Shown in pieces: positions 1 through 5,485 of a stretch of 5,613 nucleotides of DNA (positions are counted from its first letter, which is position 1; each line of letters begins with the position of its first letter). Where the stretch lies: NCBI GenBank assembly GCA_910584435.1, contig CAJUAP010000104.1, forward strand, positions 1 to 5,613, written 5' to 3'. Position numbers and translations under genes: made by a program. The notes below the pieces were generated by a model. That model was not told the origin of the DNA. It made no database searches and saw nothing but the letters and a program-made list of their open reading frames with translations. Source of the stretch: an uncultured Acetatifactor sp. (lineage in GTDB: Bacteria > Bacillota > Clostridia > Lachnospirales > Lachnospiraceae).

Positions 1-237
1 TATTATAGCAGGTTTAAATATACGTGTCTTAATAAAAAATGCTATTTTGGTACCAAATTTTAAAATTTATCCTCTTTGATATGAGGAATGATAGGGATTA
101 CACAAGCATAAGCTTATGGGAATAAACGGTGTTCCGGTCGAAGCAAGGTGGCATGCAGCATAAGCCTTTACGTCAAAGGACAATCTTTTGTATTCACTTG
201 TCAATTCGTCATCGGCGGATTCGGCGGACTCAAATGA
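1..237. other. AT-rich non-coding stretch with short palindromes
   Basis: I see no supportable gene here: all frames on both strands are broken by stops, and the short open pieces match no family I know. The sequence is AT-rich up to about 110. It contains two overlapping perfect palindromes, TTTGGTACCAAA (46-57) and AAATTTTAAAATTT (55-68), and a third, CATAAGCTTATG (107-118). It directly precedes a truncated ATPase gene, so it may be decayed sequence or the junction of an old rearrangement. The last in-frame stop before the ATPase reading frame is the TGA at 235-237. Confidence 0.5.
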
Positions 238-693
238 GCTGAAAGCTGTGGCAAGGAGACGAAATTTCCGTTTCCATATCTGTCTTTTGACTTTGGCTTA
301 AGTACAGGTGAATTTAACTTTTTAGTCTTATTTTCAAAGATTGCAAGTATGATACAAAACGACAGAGGAGGAACCCCATGTGTAATGAATCATATGGGAT
401 ATGAGAAAAGATGCACAAATGTATTTCTATATTTAGATGAAGCAGATTTATCTCTGCATCCCAGATGGCAGCAGAGATATGTAAGCTGGATTTTGAAATT
501 TGTTACATCCTATTTCATAAATTGTTCGGTTCAAATTTTGATAGCAACACATTCTCCGATTATGCTGTCAGATAGAAATAAGATGAAGGAATTGATAGGA
601 TACCCGGGGGCTTATGGTAAAGGAGGAGAAACAGGTGGAAAACAATTGTTAAGCTCAAAAAGGATGGTTTCCAGTCGGCAATTTCGGAATTGA
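238..693 (+). pseudogene. AAA/ABC-type ATPase, C-terminal remnant
   Basis: This is the C-terminal ATP-binding part of an SMC/RecF-like AAA-family ATPase of the kind common in defence and restriction-associated genes. In one frame I read a signature loop STGEFNFLVLFSKIA (from 301), then a Walker B motif FLYLDEADLSLHP (Asp 436-438, Glu 439-441) followed by RWQQRYV, and the switch histidine in ATHSPIMLSD (His 550-552). These three motifs are in the right order and spacing. The Walker A half is absent: the frame is closed by a TGA at 235-237 and nothing upstream restores it. After LSD (about 573) the sequence no longer resembles the family and runs to a stop at 691-693, overlapping the next fossil. 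The first ATG in frame (349) lies inside the ATPase core, so an ORF called from there is not a real gene start. It is a truncated, very probably inactive gene. Confidence 0.8.
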
Positions 694-848
694 AGTGGAA
701 TTTGTCGGCGGAAGGGGCGATCTCTCAAATCAAGGAACGAAGGTATCCGGAAGTATTGGCAGAATATGGCGGCGATATTTTGTTGGTGGGGATTGGGTAT
801 GAGAAGGGGGCAGAGAGGAAGCATACATGTGTGATTGAGAAAATATAG
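621..848 (+). pseudogene. PD-(D/E)XK nuclease (PDDEXK_9-like) C-terminal remnant
   Basis: In the frame ending with the TAG at 846-848 the translation contains ELKWNLSAEGAISQIKERRY, then a segment reading GDILLVGIGYEKGAERKHTC. This is the typical end of proteins that combine an AAA-ATPase_like domain with a C-terminal PDDEXK_9 nuclease domain. The E-x-K of the nuclease core is at Glu 687-689 and Lys 693-695, and the Q-I-K helix that follows is at 726-734. The upstream catalytic Asp and the whole ATPase domain are missing. No start codon in this frame fits the AAGGAGG-like sequence at about 620-626, and a stop lies at 618-620. It overlaps the tail of the ATPase fossil in a different frame, so the two are remains of separate genes brought together by deletion or recombination. 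Family recognition is from memory of the motif pattern. Confidence 0.75.
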
Positions 849-849
849 G

Positions 850-879
850 GGGCAGCGGCATCTTTTATGGCCGCTGCCC
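850..879 (+). terminator. GC-rich hairpin after the nuclease fossil, probable terminator
   Basis: A perfect 10-bp stem GGGCAGCGGC / GCCGCTGCCC (850-859 and 870-879) encloses a 10-nt loop and starts two bases after the TAG at 846-848. On the plus strand it is followed by a T-rich but interrupted tail ending in TTTATTTTT. The position and stem suggest an intrinsic terminator, although the U-tract is not immediate. On the minus strand it could also end read-through from the peptidase gene, where the tail is only TATATTTT. Confidence 0.55.
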
Positions 880-942
880 TGTAAATTGTACTTTATTTTT
901 GCGGCGTTTTTGGCTTTGTGTCTTTACCTTTCGGCTTATTTC

Positions 943-969
943 AGAGGCCGGATGGGGCGGTCCGCCTCT
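943..969 (-). other. Stem-loop downstream of the C11 peptidase gene
   Basis: AGAGGCCGGA (943-952) pairs with TCCGCCTCT (961-969) with one bulged base and an 8-nt loop. It lies about 41 nt past the peptidase stop codon in that gene's direction of transcription. No T-run follows on the minus strand, so it is not a standard intrinsic terminator. It might stabilise the mRNA 3' end or be the stem of a weak terminator. Confidence 0.3.
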
Positions 970-1010
970 TGGCAGCATGTCAGGAAGTGTGTAAAGAATT
1001 GCTCCCTATG

Positions 1011-3458
1011 CTAATGCGTTTCAGGTATCACAGGTGTCCAGTGGTGCTTGTCGTAGAGATCCGTAAAACGGTAGGAAGCTCTGGTGGTGCCAATCAGCGG
1101 CACATCGCTGATGGTCAGTTCTTCTTCGGTGACGGTCAACGGTTCCCCTAGCAGATAGCTGTCTTCATATTCGCCGCTGTAGCTGTAATAATCGCATAGA
1201 AATTCCAGTATGTCACCGCTTTGAAGTCCGGTTATACTCTTGGCAATCGTATCCGTTTCCCCCTCCGTATAAACAGTCTGCACACCGGCTGCAAAACCGT
1301 AGGGCTGTTCGTCCGTGAATGCCAGGATTAATTCAGCCCGGCTGCCGTTGTGGAGTACAGGCACTCTTCCGGTGATGGTGTAATGTTCTCCATCGTCCAC
1401 GGTGGAAGTGTGGTAATAGGCCACGGGCTGCCCGTTGATTGCCAGCCATGCAGCATCGTTTCTTCCCAGAAGTCCGCCGGCATCGTCAAATTCATAGACA
1501 TTATCCAGGCCCAAATCAATATAACCCTCTCCGTCATCATAGAACATGTTCAATTCCAAAGTCTGCACCAGCCCCCACTGCTCTTCGCTCAGGTACAGGA
1601 CGGGCATGCCGTCCGCACCTGTATTCCACACAAGGGATTCGTCTGCAAAGCGGTGTTTTGTCAGATATTCTTCTGCATTTTCCATGTCCAGGCTTCTGCC
1701 GCCTAATATCCCCTCCAATAAAGAGGCGATGTCCGCCGTGCTGCTGCCGGTATTGCCGCCAAGCATCCCCAGCAGGGCGGGCAGTGGGGAATCCGAGCCT
1801 CCGGCTGCCGCCTGGCCGCTTGCCGTGACATCGGCAAACTGCCGGATACACCTGGTATAGGCGCTGTCCATGCCGATCTGCTCAAATGTGGATACGGCCC
1901 GGTTTACCATAGAAGACTTACGGTAGGGGAAATAGATGGACAGGCCGTAAGCATTGGTCATGTTGGATGAGGTACGATTGTATTTTACCGCTCCCAGCAG
2001 GACGTCAATCAGTTTTTCGCCTTCTTGTGTATTAAGGTTTTGGGCAAGGTGTACCAGATCGACCTGATCAATTTTGCTTGATTGGGCAAATTCCCTGGTG
2101 TCGCTTCTGGCGTTGGAGACTGTCTGATACTGCTGATTCCGTATCAGCCCGGCCATAGCATTGGAGAATGCATTCAATGCTTTTGGCAGTGTATGTTCCA
2201 GCTCCGCCAGATCAGTCACGGATAAGGTTGTCAACTGCCCCCGGCACTTTTGTGCGCAGGTATCCACGAAGCTGTCTGCAATATTCTGCCCTATCTGGAT
2301 TGTGGGCATTGAGGTATTTTCACCAAGAGCCGTCAGCCAGTCCGTATAATACCAGCCCACGCCCGGCTCGGTTTCTTCGGAGGCGATGAGATAATCGGCG
2401 TATTGCGACATGGTCAACGCCGTTTCCACCGTAGCCATGAGACAGGCGTCGAAGCCTATGAAATCAAATGTTACCCCTGCGCTTTTGAGTGCGGAATCCA
2501 GTCCTGCCAGGCTCATGGAACCGCTGGAAGCAAATTTTTCGTCATAGCCGTAGCCGCTGACGGAACCGCCGCCATGATCCCAGAGAATCAGTTCATACCG
2601 GTTGGCCGGGTAGTTTTCTGCACACCATGTTATGTAGCCGGACAGGGTATGGGGGTCTGTCATGGAAACGCTTCCCAGATCTTTCTGCAGATTGATTATC
2701 TTACCGTTTTTTATCTGCCAGATCTGATTGGAAGAGCTGCTGATCTCATTATTCTTCCAGGCTTTGCAGCCGCCGGTGTAAACCAGGAGGTTGAGGCTGC
2801 TGCCGAATCGGGCATCCAGCATTTCCTGAAGGTCAGCGGTGCCCATGCCGTTGCGGGATTCCAGGTCCGTACCGCACATATATACCATGACGGTAACGGA
2901 GTCCTTGCCATCGCCCAGCAGTTTTGTATATTTTTCACGGGAACCGGAAGCCACAGAGGTATCCAGCCGTCCCGTGTTGGCTTCCGTCTGCCATCCGGCA
3001 GAAACGCTTCCGCCGCCTAAACCGCTGAGTAATGCAGCCCAGTCGGTGCTGCCAAGGTTCCCATGGTTTCCGCTGCTGCCTTGTGTTCCGGAATTTCCCT
3101 GGTTTCCAATAGTTCCCGTATTTCCGCTCTGCTGGCCGGAAGAAGGCGTCTGGCTGTCTGGCTGGCCGTTCAAGAATGCGGTCAGACCTCCGCCTCCGCC
3201 GCCAAGCAGCAGAATCAGTACAAGGATGATGAGTTTCATACCGGAGCCGCTTTTCGTCCCGGCGCTTCGCATACCGGGAGGATGTCCCTGTTCCCGGCGG
3301 CCGCCCTGCACCTGTGCCCGGCCTCCGCTCTGCCTCCGGTCCCGGTAGCCGTCGGCGCTGCCCGCCGGTCCGGTGCCAAGGCCGTCTCCCCGTTTCTGAA
3401 CGGTCTTGCCGGGGCCGTTTACATTTCTCTCACGTCCTCTGGGTCTGCTGTTTTCCAT
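1011..3458 (-). CDS. Membrane-anchored clostripain-family (C11) cysteine peptidase
   Basis: The 815-residue product has a cysteine-peptidase domain of family C11 (clan CD), predicted outside the membrane. Layout: Arg/Gly-rich, positively charged tail (1-73); one membrane segment MKLIILVLILLL plus six glycines (74 to about 95); Gly/Asn/Ser-rich linker (about 97-187); C11 domain (about 188-540) opening with VTVMVYMCGTDLE; a second Gly-rich linker; and a C-terminal region of about 210 residues (604-815) I cannot assign. The catalytic dyad is visible as His295 in ILWDHGGG and Cys339 in FDACLM. Asp337, two before the Cys, matches the S1 residue that in clostripain and PmC11 selects Arg/Lys at P1. 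The start at 3458 is chosen because AAAGGG precedes it by 10 nt and the tail begins there. An in-frame ATG at 3653 has no ribosome site and adds 65 residues of non-protein-like sequence. It is the last of three co-oriented genes, 240 nt after the AIM24 gene. The Arg-rich tail with no cleavable signal suggests type II (N-inside) topology. The family is certain; the substrate is unknown. Confidence 0.93.
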   Translation of the reverse strand: MENSRPRGRERNVNGPGKTVQKRGDGLGTGPAGSADGYRDRRQSGGRAQVQGGRREQGHPPGMRSAGTKSGSGMKLIILVLILLLGGGGGGLTAFLNGQPDSQTPSSGQQSGNTGTIGNQGNSGTQGSSGNHGNLGSTDWAALLSGLGGGSVSAGWQTEANTGRLDTSVASGSREKYTKLLGDGKDSVTVMVYMCGTDLESRNGMGTADLQEMLDARFGSSLNLLVYTGGCKAWKNNEISSSSNQIWQIKNGKIINLQKDLGSVSMTDPHTLSGYITWCAENYPANRYELILWDHGGGSVSGYGYDEKFASSGSMSLAGLDSALKSAGVTFDFIGFDACLMATVETALTMSQYADYLIASEETEPGVGWYYTDWLTALGENTSMPTIQIGQNIADSFVDTCAQKCRGQLTTLSVTDLAELEHTLPKALNAFSNAMAGLIRNQQYQTVSNARSDTREFAQSSKIDQVDLVHLAQNLNTQEGEKLIDVLLGAVKYNRTSSNMTNAYGLSIYFPYRKSSMVNRAVSTFEQIGMDSAYTRCIRQFADVTASGQAAAGGSDSPLPALLGMLGGNTGSSTADIASLLEGILGGRSLDMENAEEYLTKHRFADESLVWNTGADGMPVLYLSEEQWGLVQTLELNMFYDDGEGYIDLGLDNVYEFDDAGGLLGRNDAAWLAINGQPVAYYHTSTVDDGEHYTITGRVPVLHNGSRAELILAFTDEQPYGFAAGVQTVYTEGETDTIAKSITGLQSGDILEFLCDYYSYSGEYEDSYLLGEPLTVTEEELTISDVPLIGTTRASYRFTDLYDKHHWTPVIPETH
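3054..3125 (-). repeat. Degenerate Gly-Asn-x-Gly repeat coding for the peptidase linker
   Basis: Residues 112-135 of the peptidase are built from short GN/GS units (for example GNTGTIGNQGNSGTQGSSG) encoded by related GGAA-rich codons. This gives a flexible spacer of low complexity between the membrane segment and the protease domain. Such tracts vary in length between strains by slippage; that is general knowledge, not seen here. Confidence 0.6.
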
Positions 3459-3477
3459 AGATATTTTTCCCTTTCTA

Positions 3478-3495
3478 TTACTTCGCTGAAGGCAT
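3478..3495 (-). other. Five-codon leader ORF (MPSAK) before the peptidase gene
   Basis: ATG CCT TCA GCG AAG is followed by two in-frame stops (TAA at 3478-3480, TAG at 3475-3477). AAAGG stands 5 nt before the ATG, a better spacing than the 10 nt of the peptidase's own site. Its stop lies just before the AAAGGG of the peptidase gene, so terminating ribosomes could re-initiate there. It is in another frame from the peptidase. It could be a leader peptide for coupling or simply chance, since so short an ORF has no coding signal to test. Confidence 0.3.
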
Positions 3496-3698
3496 AGAAT
3501 CCTTTCTGCGTTATTTTTGCCTGTTTGACTGCAGTGTGATTGCCGCTGTGTCGGCAAGTACACCAGGATGTTCCATGACACGATCCGAAAATCCGCAGCA
3601 GTTCGGACAGGCTGCTGAATTGTTGCGAGAATGCATACAGAACATGATGGCATGCGTTTCTATAAGGTTTTTGAAGGTGTTCTGCGTTCCGGTCCGGC

Positions 3699-4391
3699 TC
3701 AAGGATTCATACGGCGTTCGGAAGGCTGTACAATGACGGATACCCCCTGGCTGCCGTTCCATTCAAAGGCATAGGATTCGCCTGATGCCTGGCCGATGAG
3801 ATTCTTCCAGGATAAATCAGTCCGAATGGAAGGATCACAGGTGCCGGATTGGCCCATCCAGCAGATGACGGCATCCGGGTCTACGGAGATTGTGGTCCGG
3901 CTCTGTACATTGCTTATCACAATGGGATTGCCGTCAGACAGGATTGCCACATAAGCACTGCTGCCTGTACCGGTGAGCGTTGAAGTGGCAAGCCCCTTCT
4001 GCGATATGATGCCGCAGCCGATGAAGCGAACATCATATTTACAGTCCTGTGTAAAGGCCAGAATATTATCTGATTCAACGGATACGGTTTCTCCTGCGGC
4101 GAGCTTATATATTACCACATGTTGTCCGCAATTAGCATAATAGGTGACGGAATCACCGTTCATGGTAACTTTCATCAAAGGAAGGTTTTCGCCGGTAACG
4201 CGCCGTAACAGGGAACCTAATGCAGCTTGGGCGAGATTGTTCTGAGGACCCAGAAGAAGCTTCTCAAATTTGTAATTTTTGCCGTTCTGGCTCTCTCCGG
4301 CGATAAAAGAACCTGCTTTTGTAAAAAGGACATCATTTCCGGTGCAGGTTACTTTCAGGGTTAATTCATTTATGGTTTCAAATTTTAACAT
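3699..4391 (-). CDS. AIM24 family protein
   Basis: The 230-residue product matches the AIM24 family (PF01987), named after a yeast mitochondrial inner-membrane protein. In bacteria these are beta-rich proteins of uncertain biochemical role, often near stress-related genes. Family-like blocks are an N-terminal strand region (to about 30), RRVTGENLPLMKVTMNGD (63-80), an alternating segment with KLAAGETVSVESDNILAFT (96-114), LTGTGSSAYVAILSDG (139-154) and VSVIVQPSE near the C-terminus. The length is typical. There is no signal peptide or membrane helix, so it should be cytosolic. The start is well fixed: AGGAGG (4400-4405) stands 8 nt before ATG 4391. It lies 78 nt after the TerD gene on the same strand with no clear promoter between, so the two are probably co-transcribed. 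AIM24 and TerD domains share neighbourhoods in other bacteria, which supports a joint role. Confidence 0.88.
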   Translation of the reverse strand: MLKFETINELTLKVTCTGNDVLFTKAGSFIAGESQNGKNYKFEKLLLGPQNNLAQAALGSLLRRVTGENLPLMKVTMNGDSVTYYANCGQHVVIYKLAAGETVSVESDNILAFTQDCKYDVRFIGCGIISQKGLATSTLTGTGSSAYVAILSDGNPIVISNVQSRTTISVDPDAVICWMGQSGTCDPSIRTDLSWKNLIGQASGESYAFEWNGSQGVSVIVQPSERRMNP

Positions 4392-4399
4392 TTGTGTTT

Positions 4400-4405
4400 C
4401 CTCCT
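4400..4405 (-). promoter_or_regulatory. Strong ribosome binding site of the AIM24 gene
   Basis: A full AGGAGG with an 8-nt AC-rich spacer precedes ATG 4391. It is the best-placed ribosome site in the window, which suggests the AIM24 protein is translated more strongly than the peptidase. Confidence 0.8.
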
Positions 4406-4461
4406 GATTTTATTCTATTTATACAATTTTATGGCGTTTTCATGAGTATCTATTTGAAGGC

Positions 4462-4481
4462 GTAAGCGGTCAATCGCTTAC
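4462..4481 (-). other. Perfect stem-loop across the TerD stop codon
   Basis: A perfect 7-bp stem GTAAGCG / CGCTTAC (4462-4468 with 4475-4481) has a 6-nt loop that contains the TerD stop codon TGA (4470-4472). No T-run follows, so it is not a normal terminator. A hairpin at the end of a first cistron could tune mRNA stability or partial read-through to the AIM24 gene. Confidence 0.5.
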
Positions 4482-5318
4482 CTGGACGCCGTATAATTCG
4501 CATAAGCCGGATAAGTCTTTTGCAACACCATTGCCGATGGCATTAAATTTCCAGGTATTATTATGCTGGTAGACTTCTCCAATCATCATAGATATTACAT
4601 TAGAGTAGTATTCTTCCATGCGGAAGCTTGCCAGCTCTTCTTTGCTGTCGGCATTCAGAATTCTGATATAAGCATCCTGAACCATGCCAAAGTTGAGATT
4701 TTTTTCCAAAGCTTCATGGATGGTCAAAACGAAAACAATTTTTTTCACCGCAGGGTTGAGCTTGCCCAAACTGACCGTAATGCTTTCGCGGTCAACAGAC
4801 TGTTCAGGACAAAATATTGTACTGCGGTCAGGGCTTTCCGTCTGGCCGTAAAATATAAACCAGTCATCTCCTGGGACTTTGCCGGTACTGTCCAGGAGAA
4901 AAGCAGAGACATCTACATCACATTGTGTATTTGTGGTATTCCAACCCAGACAGGCTTTTAATGTGTGAAGAGGAAGTCTGCTTTCAAGGGATATTTTCTG
5001 GCCTTTTTGCACCATATGCCGTAAAGGAGGAATGGGTCTGCGAGTGGAGGCAGAAGCAGACTGCGGCATTGCGGAGGCCGGAGCCTGCCTGGGGTGTGCC
5101 GCAGCGGAAGGGGGCTGGGACTGCGCGGAAGCCGGAGCATTGCGAGAGGGTGCGGCAGCGGAGGTTGTACCTGGCGGAGACTGCACAGAGTTCCCTTGCT
5201 TTCTTGTATTAAGAGAGTGAATCGTTTGTGCTTGTACCACATCATAGCTGATAGTGTTGATTGATGAAAGGGAGCGGTTGTCGATGGCTCCCTGGGATTT
5301 CATGGCAATATTTATCAT
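4470..5318 (-). CDS. TerD domain protein with Ala/Pro/Ser-rich N-terminal extension
   Basis: The C-terminal 180 residues are a TerD/tellurium-resistance stress-protein domain: LQKGQ-like start VQKGQKISLES (about 103-113), LGWNTTNTQCDVDVSAFLL (Asp134, Asp136), DDWFIFYGQ (151-159), VFVLTIHEA (about 195-203), NFGMVQDAYIRI (209-220) and a WKFNAIGNG end. TerD domains bind Ca2+ and act in the cytosol in general stress responses; the exact biochemical role is unsettled. Ahead of it lie about 40 residues of unknown sequence and a disordered Ala/Pro/Ser/Gln linker (about 41-100) holding an 18-residue duplication. The start at 5318 follows AGGAGGT with a short 4-nt spacer. An in-frame start at 5408 (AGGA, 9-nt spacer) adds 30 residues including CGCGTGTGG and leaves a natural 41-nt leader from the predicted promoter, so it remains possible. 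It is the first gene of the operon, followed by AIM24. The family is sure; the start is about 60:40. Confidence 0.9.
   Translation of the reverse strand: MINIAMKSQGAIDNRSLSSINTISYDVVQAQTIHSLNTRKQGNSVQSPPGTTSAAAPSRNAPASAQSQPPSAAAHPRQAPASAMPQSASASTRRPIPPLRHMVQKGQKISLESRLPLHTLKACLGWNTTNTQCDVDVSAFLLDSTGKVPGDDWFIFYGQTESPDRSTIFCPEQSVDRESITVSLGKLNPAVKKIVFVLTIHEALEKNLNFGMVQDAYIRILNADSKEELASFRMEEYYSNVISMMIGEVYQHNNTWKFNAIGNGVAKDLSGLCELYGVQVSD
5055..5162 (-). repeat. Imperfect 54-bp tandem duplication in the TerD linker
   Basis: Two adjacent 54-bp units (5109-5162 and 5055-5108) encode SAAAPSRNAPASAQSQPP and SAAAHPRQAPASAMPQSA, identical at 11 of 18 positions. The DNA shares blocks such as GGAGGCCGGAGC-like and GCGGCAGCGGA-like sequence on the plus strand. 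It is an in-frame duplication lengthening the disordered linker. Confidence 0.65.
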
Positions 5319-5434
5319 GGTACCTCCTGTTCCTGTACCGCATCCGCAATCCTGTTCCAATGCCCCTTGAGACGGATTATTTCTGCCGGGGAAATGCCTG
5401 GGCATCATTTCTGTTAATCCTGGAGGGATGCAGT

Positions 5435-5464
5435 TTGACTAAACTATATTGTCTTTATTATAAC
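5435..5464 (+). promoter_or_regulatory. Promoter-like sequence facing right, overlapping the operon promoter
   Basis: TTGACT (5435-5440), an 18-nt spacer and TATAAC (5459-5464) make a near-consensus sigma-A promoter on the plus strand. Its -10 overlaps the minus-strand -10 (5457-5462). It would drive transcription out of the window to the right. AT-rich DNA yields such matches by chance, so it is a prediction only. Confidence 0.35.
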
Positions 5465-5485
5465 TGAAAAAAGAATGGAATACAA
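5457..5485 (-). promoter_or_regulatory. Sigma-A promoter of the TerD-AIM24-peptidase operon
   Basis: On the minus strand TTGTAT (5480-5485) is followed by a 17-nt spacer and a perfect TATAAT (5457-5462). The start of transcription is expected near 5450, giving a leader of about 41 nt to ATG 5408 or about 131 nt to ATG 5318. The -35 is a poor match (three of six), which would fit an activated or modest promoter. No other convincing promoter is seen further down the three-gene set. Confidence 0.65.

Noticed and set aside
349..693. A complete small 114-residue protein
   Set aside because: The ATPase match begins well before the ATG (signature loop from 301), and the end is unrelated sequence. 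It is a fragment, not a gene with its own start.
612..824. 70-codon minus-strand frame
   Set aside because: It is antisense to the PDDEXK_9 remnant, whose motifs on the plus strand are convincing.
2403..3020. 205-codon open frame on the plus strand opposite the peptidase
   Set aside because: It lies entirely antisense to the C11 catalytic domain, has no ribosome site, and its translation is Cys/Ala-rich with no family resemblance.
3541..3617. Short inverted repeats TGCCG/CGGCA and CAGCAG/CTGCTG in the AIM24-peptidase gap as a terminator or riboswitch
   Set aside because: Stems are only 5-6 bp, have no U-tract, and show no layout of a known riboswitch.
3459..3653. 65-residue upstream extension of the peptidase to ATG 3653
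   Set aside because: No ribosome site precedes that ATG, and the residues are Cys/Gln/Arg-rich without pattern. The protein-like tail begins at 3458 behind AAAGGG.
3511..3762. 83-codon minus-strand frame covering the AIM24-peptidase gap, with a CPNCC segment
   Set aside because: It starts inside the AIM24 gene in another frame, has no ribosome site at any of its ATGs, and the Cys spacing does not make a full zinc ribbon.
4392..4460. Separate promoter for AIM24 (TATAAA-like bases in the gap)
   Set aside because: No -35 match at 16-18 nt spacing; the AT-rich gap explains the TATA-like bases.
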